Shown here: positions 54,811 through 64,000 of the stretch, one piece after another
Layout of the letters: each line of letters starts with the position of its first letter
Numbering within the stretch: position 1 is the first letter of the stretch
Assembly (NCBI GenBank): GCA_039881045.1
Contig: JAYWVB010000002.1
Span: forward strand, 1,116,001 to 1,180,000
Length of the DNA stretch: 64,000 nucleotides
Reading direction: 5' to 3'
Origin: Chaetomium olivaceum
Lineage: Eukaryota; Ascomycota; Sordariomycetes; Sordariales; Chaetomiaceae
Program-made: the position numbers and the translations under genes
The notes under the pieces: generated by a model
What the model was told of the DNA's origin: nothing
The model's input: the letters and a program-made list of their open reading frames with translations, nothing else
Database searches by the model: none

Positions 54811-56920
54811 ATGTCGAGGTTCGCGAAAGTAAGGCGGTTGATACCGCCCCTCGCCGTCGCCGGTACGGCGGCCGGTGCCCTCTATTACGTGTACCGACCC
54901 CGAAACATCCCCGGATACGAAGGCCCCGTGGTACCTCCCCCTATCTTTGGCGCCGACGGCACCTTCAAGTTGCCCCGATTCCCCGCGTGAAGTCGCGCCT
55001 CGAGCAGATTGCCGACCTCAAACGGAGTAGCGGGAACACGGAGGAAGAGTATGACATCCTAGTCATTGGCGCGGGCGCAACAGGCTCGGGGGTCGCCCTC
55101 GATGCGGCAACCCGCGGGCTCAAAGTCGCCGTTGTCGAGCGCGGCGACTTCAGCTGCGGCACCAGCAGCAAGAGCACCAAGCTTGTCCACGGTGGAGTGC
55201 GCTACCTCGAGAAGGCTGTCTGGAACCTGGACTACTCGCAGTATGAGCTCGTGAAGGAAGCCCTAAAAGAGCGCACGTACTTCTTGCAAACGGCGCCGCA
55301 TCTGAGCAGCTGGCTCCCGATCATGCTGCCGCTCGACCGTTGGTGGAAAGTACCGTACTACTGGGCCGGCACCAAGTTCTACGACTTCCTTGCCGGTAGC
55401 GAGGGCATAGAGAGCTCGTATTTCCTGACCAAGAGCAAGGCCATCGACGCATTCCCCATGGTCAAGCAGACCGATCTTGTGGGTGCACTGGTGTACTACG
55501 ACGGGGCGCACAACGACTCGAGGATGAATGTGTCGCTTGCCATGACAGCGGCCCTGTACGGCGCCACGGTCGTGAACCATATGGAGGTTACCGGGCTCTT
55601 GAAGGACGACAAGGGCAAACTCTGCGGTGCTACCGTCAAGGACAACATTGCCGAGAGGGATGGAAAGCCGACGGACAAGTTCAATATCAAAGCCAAGTGC
55701 ATCATCAACTGCACCGGTCCCTTCACAGACGGCATCAGGAAGATGGACGACCCGAATGGCAAGGAGATCGTCGCACCCGCGTCCGGCGTACACATCATCC
55801 TCCCCGGCTACTACTGCCCCGGCAAGATGGGCCTGATAGACCCGGCAACATCCGACGGGAGGGTTATTTTCTTCCTACCCTGGCAGGGCAACACGATCGC
55901 AGGCACCACCGACGACCCTGCAGAAGTCTCCAACAATCCACTCCCGGATGAGAAATCGATCCAGTGGATCCTCAACGAAGTCAGCCACTACCTCTCCCCA
56001 GACATCAACGTCCGCCGCGGGGATGTCCTCGCTGCCTGGTGCGGCCTGCGCCCACTCGTCAAGGACCCCAAGGCCAAAAACACTGAATCGCTCGTCCGCA
56101 ACCACCTAGTCGACATCTCCGACTCCGGACTCCTCACATGCGCCGGCGGCAAGTGGACCACCTACCGGCAGATGGCCGAGGAGTGCGTCGACGCCGCGGT
56201 GCAGGCCTTCAGCCTCCAGACCAAGCCCGTCATCAACGCGCCCCGTGTCAGCGGCACGGAGAACGTCGACGACGGCGCGGACCTCGACGGCTCGTGCCAG
56301 ACGCACCGCGTGCGCCTCATCGGCGCGCACGGCTTCAGCCGCACCCTCTTCATCCACCTCATCCAGCACTTTGGCGTCGAGACCGAGGTCGCCAAGCACC
56401 TGACCGAGAGCTACGGCGACCGCGCCTGGACCGTCGCCGCGCTGTGCCGCGCCACCGATAAGCGCTTCCCCGCCCGCGGCGAGCGCATCTCCCAGCTGTA
56501 CCCCTTTGTCGACGGCGAGGTGCGCTATGCTGTGCGCCACGAGTATGCTCAGACCGCGGTGGATGTGCTGGCTCGCCGTACAAGGCTGGCTTTCTTGAAT
56601 GCGCAGGCTGCTCTGGAGGCCCTGCCCAAGATTATTGATATCATGTCGCAGGAGCTGGGGTGGGATCGGAAGAGGCAGGATGTCGAGTGGAAGCAGAGTA
56701 CGTGTTTCTCTTCTTTCTTCGTTTTAACTTACTGGGGTGTGGTTACTAACTAGGTGTTCTCGCTCTAGCCGTGGCGTTCCTCGAATCCATGGGCCTGCCC
56801 CAACCGATGCTCTCGGTCACCCGCAAGCAGATCGAGCAGGGCAAGATCGACTGGAAGTCATCGCTGGAGTACCGCATGTACTCGCGACATGATAAGCCGC
56901 CGGTTGATGAGGAGACGTGA
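54811..56920 (+). CDS. GUT2: Mitochondrial FAD-dependent glycerol-3-phosphate dehydrogenase; one frameshift as assembled
   Basis: Gut2 oxidises glycerol-3-phosphate to dihydroxyacetone phosphate and passes electrons to quinone on the inner mitochondrial membrane. The model is join(54811..56697, 56769..56920). The N-terminus has a basic start and a membrane helix (LIPPLAVAGTAAGALYYVYRP), then FGADGTFKLPRFP. There the frame stops; one extra C in the CCCC run near 54982-54985 gives PRFPRVKSRLEQ and makes the exon end in the required phase. The FAD-binding loop DILVIGAGATGSGVALDAA follows, then GTSSKSTKLVHGGVRYLEKA, DLVGALVYYDGAHNDSRMN, INCTGPFTDGIRKMDDP, LPWQGNTIAGTTDDP, and TCAGGKWTTYRQMAEECVDAA. 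The C-terminal helical domain ends after a short last exon. The corrected length is 679 residues. The N-terminal helix and the catalytic part clearly belong together, so this is one gene. Confidence 0.92.
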
Positions 56921-57324
56921 GTTTAACCTAGGGAGGGTGGGGCAGAGCGAAAAAGTCAGTTGGCATGGTTGCGGCGTTTTTGTGTCTAGATGGGCATGGT
57001 TGGCTGCATGTGTTTTCTCGTTCTTGTACATTGGGTGTGTGCCTGTATCACTGCAGTGGTAGTTGTAATGGACATAGTTACTTTGACATCAAGCAGGGAC
57101 AATGATCCTTGATTATGTGCATCCTGTTTGGATGGCATTATTTTGTGCCACTGGATGTTATAGCCCACTGAATGTTATAGCAAGAGCCAAGTTCATCGGA
57201 TAACATGCCATTTTTCCGTCCTCTCAGAGGCGCACCAGACAGAGCCCTTGGTATTTGCGAAGTTTTGGTCATCCACCCTTCTCCCCAAAAGTAGCTGTCA
57301 TCGCCGATGCCGGTGTCTTGTGCA
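56921..57324. other. Convergent intergenic region GUT2 / F-box-like gene
   Basis: About 400 bases with two 3' ends. No gene was seen. Confidence 0.6.
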
Positions 57325-58318
57325 TCAGACCCCCCAGCCCTCAGCCGTAGAGCCCGATCCATGACCACCAAAGCCCCAGCTCCAGCCGTCATCAGTTGAA
57401 CCCGATCCATAGCCACCGGAGCCCCAGCCATGATTAGTAGAGCCCCAGCCGTCATCTGTAAAGCCCGGTCCATGACCACCAGGACACCAGCCACCATCAC
57501 TATAATCTAGATCACAGACGTTGGCCATATAATCCAGCCTGTACTCTTCATCGAGAGAAGTATCCTCCCAGGCTTCTTCGTCCGGGGGTTCTATGATCAT
57601 GAGTGTCCAACCATAGCCTTCCAACATCTCCCCGGTCCGATCGCTCAGATCAGAGTCATAAAGCCTCACAGTGATCTTCTGTAGCGATTGGATCATTCTA
57701 AGGGAAGTGTTGACACGATCAAATGTCTCCACAACGAGATCGTAGGATGAATCTTCATCCATAGCCTCCATGGCGTACCCGTTATCCAGAGACAGCGTAA
57801 ACTCGCTCAAGTTAATGCAGCCGCTCCGGATGATTTCGAGGATGGCCGGCATTGCATCATTGAATATGAGACCGCTAGGGGCCCTCTCGAAGAGAACCGG
57901 GAAATCGACGGAGATGTGCCGAATATAGCTCGCATTGTTGGCCCCGATTTGCTCGACAAAATCTGCCACCGGGTCGGGCGCGGCGTCGGTGAAATCGAAA
58001 CAATTTTGGCCATAGAAAATTGAGCTGGCCTCCCTGTGGATGAGCCGGCTGGCGCAGAGCAGGCTAATTGTGTAGAGTTCGGGTTGATAGGGGTCGAACC
58101 AGGTATCGATGATGTCTTCGCACACCAATGCCAGCTCATATATGATGTTTCGAAGTTTGCTGGGAAGATGAAGAAATCCGATCGGAGTGCGGGTCATCGT
58201 GCCCTGTTGGTTTATCGTTAGCCATGACTTTCCCACCGACACATTCTACGAGTTGCAAACATAAAATACGTACTGGGCTGGCGACATCGCGCTCAGACGA
58301 TTGCACGATGCCAGCCAT
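57325..58318 (-). CDS. F-box-like (2EXR-type) protein with Gly/Trp-rich repeat tail
   Basis: The model is complement(join(57325..58203, 58274..58318)), 307 residues; the first exon encodes MAGIVQSSERDVASP and the intron (GTACGT, TAAC-like branch, CAACAG) is in phase. Residues 20-80 carry the fungal pattern GFLHLPSKLRNIIYELAL followed by LLCASRLIHREASSIFYGQN, typical of the large family of F-box-like/2EXR proteins of filamentous fungi, which are mostly uncharacterised. The middle is alpha/beta-like with no motif I know. The last 55 residues repeat GGHG/GSGSTDDGWG-type units rich in Gly, Trp, Ser and Asp. A role in protein-protein interaction or ubiquitin ligase targeting is only a guess. Confidence 0.8.
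57330..57490. repeat. Degenerate tandem repeats coding a Gly/Trp-rich tail
   Basis: Imperfect units of about 21 to 39 bases (the plus strand shows repeated CCATGACCACC / AGCCCCAGCC-like blocks) encode the repetitive C-terminus of the F-box-like protein. Confidence 0.7.
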
Positions 58319-59718
58319 TTTGGCTCGCAAGAAGTTGCTGTGAGAATGTGATGCCGATGGTGACTCGAAGAGAGATCGATGGTTGAGAGTTGGTAAGGAA
58401 CATGGGAAGGAACACGTTATTGAAATCTTCAAACGGTTATCCCTTCAGAGAAACAACCTATTATTGCAGGCAGTAATCGGCCACCAACTAGGTATCCCGG
58501 GCTTTGGCAGCTAAGGTACCCGGGCACGAAGTTCGACCCTACTCCGTCAGGCATCAACAAATTGGATGCGAAAAACTATCGAACAGGTAGGTGCTGGTAA
58601 GTGCGGGCGCCGCCGCCGACGACGACGACGACGATACCTCTAACAATATGTCGCTCCATCTCATTACCGCACCCATATCATGTTGATTCCTATCATGGCC
58701 ATATTACAAGTAGTAGTCTGAACCCAACCATCTAGCTTCTACCGCTTCACTACCTACGTTGGCCCACTTGTTGCGAGGGAACCCTTCATTATACCGTATC
58801 ATGGATAGGTAGTCTACTAGACCCGGTGTATTTCTGCAGAGAAAGCGCCGATTCATTAGCTATCTTCTTCTTTACATTGGTTCCCGGTCTGTTGGCTAGT
58901 TTAGGACATGAATACACGTTAATTTTGATCGTAGGTTTAAGAGAGATTGCAAGTCGCAGGTTGGGGGCCGAAACCACCTCTAGACGCGGAATATTTATGC
59001 TTAAAGTATAACTGACTAGCATTGTACCAAGGTCGGTCGTTCATAACGTTGCTTGCGATTAATACGTCAGTAGTTACTCTAACTCTGAATCCGAGCTATT
59101 GGTGCTCCCCCGGTCCAGATGAACTACTTACTCAGGAGTTTCTTGATACTTAACTCCTCTGTTACCTAAATCCCCGCGTCTTAATCATGGTGATACCGGC
59201 AGATGATGAGCGAGCAACAAGGCACGAGAAACATACCACACTCCTAACGTGTGTCTATCATGAACCGCAGACCTTGAAGTTACGAAACTTCTCCAGACCC
59301 GTACAAGGTCGCCCACCCAAGGCTACCTATTTTCCCCAACAGCCAAAAATGCAAGTGAACAGGAAGCTGACACTACCTAACTCCGTAAAAAGCAGATTTC
59401 GTGACTACCTAACAGGACGGCATCACGGGCTCGGCGACGAGTAACCGCTCCCGGCAAGCAGGCAAACAGGCAGGCAGCAAAGTCCCTTACACACACCACA
59501 CGTACACAACTCCAGCCAATCCCACCACACATTTTCCCCATCCCATCTCACCTCCCCTTCCCTGAACCCTCCCCGTCACCACAATGACGTACCTCGCCCC
59601 CATCAACAATGACCAAAACCCAACCCCCCAACCCGTCAACCCTCCCCCAACCCGCGGAACCATCCCGCCCACCCCCAAAGTCGGAACAGGAATGGGGGCG
59701 GGGGATCCGCAAACACAT

Positions 59719-59744
59719 AGCTAAGGTAGTTAACTACCTAGCTA
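59719..59744. repeat. Near-perfect palindrome centred on GTTAAC
   Basis: The 16 bases AGGTAGTTAACTACCT (59724-59739) are a perfect inverted repeat. Allowing one bulged A, the symmetry extends through the flanking AGCT on both sides. Confidence 0.75.
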
Positions 59745-59820
59745 AGCGATGTGAGACACCAGGCCGATCTCCAAGTCCCACCTCGCCGGGTCAGGCCAGG
59801 TCAGGACAGGGCGGGAGAGG

Positions 59821-59880
59821 TTCAGGTCCGGACAGGGCCAGGGCCGGACAGGTTTAGGTCCGGATAGGGCCAGGGCCGAG
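59821..59880. repeat. Two-copy tandem repeat, unit about 31 bp
   Basis: AGGTCCGGACAGGGCCAGGG and AGGTCCGGATAGGGCCAGGG head two successive copies. Related CAGG/GGCCAGG words extend upstream to about 59790. Confidence 0.8.
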
Positions 59881-59910
59881 CAAGCCACGAAGCCACGGCC
59901 GACAAAGAAA

Positions 59911-59966
59911 CAACACACACACAAGACACACACACACACAAGACACACACACACACGCGCGCGCGG
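59911..59966. repeat. (CA)n/(CG)n compound microsatellite
   Basis: CA dinucleotide runs interrupted by AAGA steps pass directly into a CG run, a sequence type able to form Z-DNA. Confidence 0.85.
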
Positions 59967-60672
59967 GAAGTAGGCAAGCCGGGCAGGCTAGGGCCGGGAA
60001 GGCTAAGCTAGGCAACGGTGGCGTTTTCGCTTACCAAGGCTTACCCCATACCGACAAAGGCGGCGGGAAAGCAAAAGATCGGGGAAAGCTGATAGGTGGG
60101 CGGGCTGTTGGGGAAAACAAAGAAGGTGAGTTTTTTTCTTTTCTTTTTCTACATACATACACAGCATCGCCGAGGCGGGAAAAAGGTCCCGTCCGGATGG
60201 GTGGGGGGGCGGTAGGCGCGGCTGAGGGCTATGCAATGGTGGCTTGAGAAGAGTTTTGGAACTTTTGTGGAAGGTGTTGGCGATGAGCGGGATGGTGGGT
60301 GGTTTAGAAGGGCGATCGATCGAACATGGATGGGGTGTCTCAGATGATGGCGGTCGTGAAGGCCAGGGGGGTTGGGCTGCCTCGTGTGAGACTCGTGTCC
60401 CGTTTTCTTTGGATCGGGGTTGAGCTGGTCGTGAATGACCTACCAGCTTATTGAGTCAAGTGGCACTTCTCATGCACAAGGCCTCAACACACTAGCTAGA
60501 CTAATGAGCTCAGTCCGAAGTATGGATGGGCTGAAGCAGATATGAAGGTGAGACAACACCCACACCGCCAAAATAGCCACAACATCAAATCACATGAACA
60601 CGATTCGAGTCCCCAAAAACGTAGAGAAACGTAGAGTAGAGATGAGCGACCAATTCATTGAAGGCTCTCAGC

Positions 60673-60710
60673 GTATGTATGTATGTGTATGTATGTATAT
60701 GCATGCATGC
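60673..60710. repeat. (GTAT)n-like microsatellite
   Basis: GTAT and GCAT tetranucleotide steps are repeated in tandem with slight variation. Confidence 0.8.
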
Positions 60711-61242
60711 CGTCTCCCCCAATCCTTGACCAGCCGGCCCCTCTGCCACCCCAAACGCCATGCTTGCTTTGCTTTTCACCGCATTGTGTATGTACATACC
60801 ACCACCGCCACCACCACTGCATGAACAGAAGAACCCAGCAAATGGGAAAATCAAACCAAAAAACACATTACACCACCCACGCCGCCTGCCCCATCCGCAG
60901 TCTCATGCTTGCCATGCCACATAACATAAAAGAAATCATCATCCGTAGTAGAGAGAGAGAGAGGGGGTGCAAGGGTGCGTGGGCTCCCGACCACCCGCTG
61001 ACCAACCCCAACCAAACCGGTCTAAAACCAAACAAGACAAAAGACCATAAATAGATAGACATACGACAGGGTATTTCCACCACAGCGCACCGCCCAACCG
61101 AGCAAGCAAGCAACCCGCCAACCATGAATAAAGACACATAGAAAAGCAGAATAGAAAACGTAAAAGAAGATAAGACAGGAGATGGTGAGGCCGGCAACGT
61201 CAGTGAGCCGTGCCTCCTCCTTCCTCCGCCAGACATTGGTGA

Positions 61243-63252
61243 TTATTGATTACCATTCAGGCCGCCAGGCCCGAACTCACTCAACACTCGCTGTAGCAGT
61301 GTCCTCTTCGCGCCGCCTGCGCGGCGGTACTGGATCACAGGACAGTACTCGGCACCGTCGTCGACCTCCATGCCACGCAGGCCCAAGCCCACGGCAGCAG
61401 CAGGCGGCACGGTGACGCGCTTCTCGAGCTCCGCGTCCCAGCCGTACGGGTCCGGGTCCGGTTCCAGGTGCCCGCCGGCGTCTATCGGCAGCATTTGCTT
61501 CTCCGTCATGGCCGTAGTCGTCGGTATGGTGTCGAGGGACATGAACGAAGAGGCATCGGTGCTAGAGGTGGTGACGACGGTGAGACCGGGCTCGAGGAAG
61601 CCCGAGAAATCCGTCATGGAAAGACGGATGGACTCGTGGTCGTAGGCTGGCGACGGCGATGTAGGAGTTGCTGGTCTGGAGGCGGTATTGCTGTGGGCCC
61701 TGCTCAGCAATGGGCAGCATAGAGGGCTGCCGACTGGGGCCTTGTGAGTCGCGGCTGGACGGGGAAGCATGTGTGATGTGCTGGTGGGCGTGCTAATGCT
61801 GTTCGTCGTATGAGTGGACAGTCTCGCGCTGTCTTGGGGGATTTTAAGAGGGCGCAGTGCCGGGGTCCGCATCCTCGGGGGCGCGAACCGCCGGTTCCCT
61901 GCTGCCCACCCGCGGGTGGGATATGGTGAGTAAGCTTTTGCGGCCATGCCGGCCTTGCTGACTCCGTTGGTGTTGGCAACAGCACCCGGGCGCGCGCCCC
62001 CCACGACGGTGATCGAGTAGCGCTGCCCCGGGTGCGGTTCCTCCCAATCGTCCGACATGCAGAACGATCGTTTTTCGGTCAGTGCTTTGTCGCTGTCGGC
62101 GCGCGTCTCGGGCGCTGCCGGCGGGGCACATTCGGGGGAGGCTGTGACGGAGTCGTCAGGGATCGGCATGACCTGTAACCCCTATAAGGGGTTGGTCTTG
62201 CGTCTTGCGTGGTCAGGGTCGCGCGTTGGGACGTCAACATCAACCGGGACGGAAGTGGCGCTCGAGCTGTGGCCGCGCTTGCTGCGACCCATCTTGAGGC
62301 CAAGCTTCGCGCCCACTTTCTTCCAGCTGCTGCTGTGCAAGCTGCCGGACTTGTGGAGGCCTCCGGGGGAGGTGTTGAACTCCCAGTCTGAGACTGGTGG
62401 TGTGGTAGGTGGTGTCATGGGTTCGTTCGTGACTGGAGAGGGCGTGTTGTTTGCGCTGCCGTCCGTGAGTGCACGGTCGGCGGATTCGCTCGACGACGAA
62501 GCGGAGCTCTTGGGCTCGCTGGTCCAGGGCATATTGAGCATGGGCAAGAAGCTGATCTTCGGCGACCGGCTCGAATCGTCCAGGTTTGAAGACGAATCCT
62601 TAGGAATGCGGAGCCGTGACCGCGTGTGCCTGGGGTCGTGCTCGGCAGACCAGTCGTGGTGTGGTGTGACCGAAGCGATGAACGGGCCCAAGACCGAGTC
62701 GTTCATGAGTTCGTACACAATCCTCACGGCTTCGTCCAGTTCCGACGGGTCGGGAGGGATTGGTGTACAACGTAGTGAGAGTAGGCGGTCTCGGACATGA
62801 GACGGGAGGTTGACCTCCCGGTGGCCGTAGGGTAATATGTAAGCGTTGATGATTTTCTGCCACAGGGAGCAAACGTGGTCCTTTCCATCGGAATATCCAG
62901 CTGCCTGCTCCATTAGGAAGTTAGAGTACGCCGTACTATAACGATCAGCGTCCATGGTAAACTCGAGCGTTTCCATGCAGTGGTTTTGTGACAGAAAAGC
63001 TGTGAAGGCACCCAGTGTGTAGGGCGGGGGTGCGACATTGGTGAGTATGTCCCTCAATGATGGGGGCGAGGCTGGGTTCGAGCATGCCGAAGATGGAGGC
63101 ATGAGAGCCAAGCTTGGTGGGCGTGATGTGGACATGATGGAGTCGCCGTCGCAGTCCTCGAGGACCGATGACGGCTGTGCTGATGATTCCCTTGAAAGCG
63201 GTCTCGGGGACATTCGGGTTGGTGAATACCCTCGATGCTGCGCTCTGCGCAT
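61243..63252 (-). CDS. RGS-domain protein (regulator of G-protein signalling) with long C-terminal extension
   Basis: RGS proteins speed GTP hydrolysis by G-alpha subunits. The N-terminal third carries an RGS domain: SLRDILTNVAPPPYTLGAFTAF, MDADRYSTAYSNFLMEQAAG, SLWQKIINAYILPYGHREVN and LDEAVRIVYELMNDSVLGPF. The frame then runs through a Ser/Pro/Thr-rich region to an in-frame TAG at 62182-62184, after RRKTNPL. The same frame stays open beyond it for 308 codons. A possible 72-nt intron (GTTGAT donor at 62248, CTGAC branch, GTTACAG acceptor ending at 62177) is phase 0 and removes the stop, giving a protein of about 640 residues. If it is not spliced, the protein ends at 62182 with 356 residues. 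The start is taken as the first ATG (63252); a second lies at 63213. The layout resembles fungal RgsA-type proteins in having the RGS domain first. Confidence 0.8.
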
Positions 63253-64000
63253 CCTGCCCGCGGGTCTCCGAAAAGCCAGCAAGCAACCACTGAGCTTAGC
63301 TGCTGGAGTAAACGTAGTGTCGTGTGAACGGATGTGACGGAATCTTCCTTCTCTTCATTCCTCCCGATTCAGCATGATGGCGGGGCCGCCACCAGTATGT
63401 CGTTTGCTCGGACTGCAGCGACGTGCAGGACGGATCGTGTCGAGTTGCGTCGCAGCTCACTCGGTGCAATGCAAGCAACCTCTCTGCCTCTGCTCACAAG
63501 CAAATACCGGTCACAGGCTAGCCAATTACCTCGACCGATTACCGGGCAAGTGCAGCAACAGTAGTGGGGGGATCCAGGTGGTTTCCGGCCAGGACCCAGT
63601 CGCCGCGTCGTCGGGAATCGTGTGTCAGGCCGTAAATGTCACGCAACGGGCTCTGCCGGTTCCCGATGGTGGAACTATGAAGAGCGAGCTAGAGACAATG
63701 GAGAGATCCAGAAGCCTAGGCTACCTGTCTGTGGTACTCCTCTCTGAAACAGGCAGCGGGTGCACAGTTAACGACCTTGAAGTAGCGCAGTCCACAACGG
63801 GATTTCGTCCGGTATCGAATCGGCTTCGAGCTGAAGTACCCAAGCGTGTGGGGTGGGTTCGGGTGGAGGTGCGGGAAGAATCAATGGCGTAGAGGGCGAT
63901 TCGGTGTATTTCCTATAGCGGTGTTGTTGCTATCTCACACACACAAAAAACGCACACAAAGGGCCGGAGTGTAATGATTCCTCGGCAAGAGCAATACCAA
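63253..64000. other. Region upstream of the RGS gene
   Basis: About 750 bases, presumably leader and promoter of the RGS gene. A 172-codon open frame on the plus strand (63374-63892) has no recognisable feature and is not called. CACACACA-type sequence occurs near 63935. Confidence 0.5.

Larger units (their letters stand above)
58319..61242. other. Long repeat-rich intergenic region
   Basis: About 2.9 kb without a supportable gene. From 58319 to 59450 it holds only short broken frames. From 59700 to 61000 it is rich in simple and tandem repeats: a near-palindrome at 59719-59744, a GGGCCAGGGCCGGA-type repeat at 59821-59880, (CA)n then (CG)n at 59911-59966, (GTAT)n at 60673-60710, and a GA run at about 60950-60965. 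Confidence 0.6.

Noticed and set aside
58500..58560. Possible tRNA, from a GTTCGACCC T-loop-like string
   Set aside because: No acceptor stem, anticodon arm or D-loop can be paired around it.
63374..63892. 172-codon plus-strand frame upstream of the RGS gene
   Set aside because: No motif, no splice context, and it sits in the presumed RGS promoter and leader.

Overview
This window looks like nuclear DNA of a filamentous ascomycete (Pezizomycotina), most likely a Sordariomycete of the Sordariales/Chaetomiaceae type. The reasons are GC-rich genes with short GT-AG introns and CTAAC/CTGAC branch points, a Zn(II)2Cys6 regulator, a Polycomb SUZ12 subunit, and housekeeping proteins that resemble what I know of Neurospora and Chaetomium. 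The genus is an inference. I saw no tRNA, rRNA, CRISPR array or intact transposon.

Layout, left to right: UFD1 (+), an F-box/LRR-like protein (+), a 2.9 kb gene-poor stretch, SUZ12 (+), splicing factor SF3B2/CUS1 (-), a SLY41-like transporter (+), ORC5 (-), a Zn2Cys6 factor (+), ATP synthase beta ATP2 (-), glycogen branching enzyme GLC3 (-), mitochondrial ClpX-like MCX1 (+), CIA1 (+), 2-oxoglutarate dehydrogenase KGD1 (-), TFIIH p62 TFB1 (+), an Msp1-like mitochondrial AAA ATPase (-), MMS22/Mus7 (-), a candidate 61-residue membrane microprotein (+), cytochrome oxidase subunit COX5/COX IV (+), mitochondrial glycerol-3-phosphate dehydrogenase GUT2 (+), a small F-box-like protein (-), a repeat-rich intergenic region, and an RGS-domain protein (-). 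The genes are mostly unrelated housekeeping genes. Mitochondrial energy metabolism is well represented (ATP2, KGD1, COX5, GUT2, MCX1, the AAA ATPase), but there is no biosynthetic cluster.

The main surprise is inside ATP2. One intron (21077-22615, minus strand, 1,539 nt, canonical GTAAGT...AG with a GCTAAC branch site) carries a same-strand gene for a GIY-YIG nuclease-like protein with two C2H2 zinc fingers. It has the hallmarks of a homing endonuclease gene carried by a nuclear spliceosomal intron, placed between highly conserved ATP2 codons. As assembled it has two single-base frameshifts.

Several unquestionably functional genes (COX5, GUT2, MMS22, the AAA ATPase) also show single-base frameshifts, mostly in short homopolymer runs. 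In each case adding or removing one base restores exact codon and intron phase. This points to consensus indel errors in the assembly, so the frameshifts in the nuclease gene cannot be taken as proof that it is dead.
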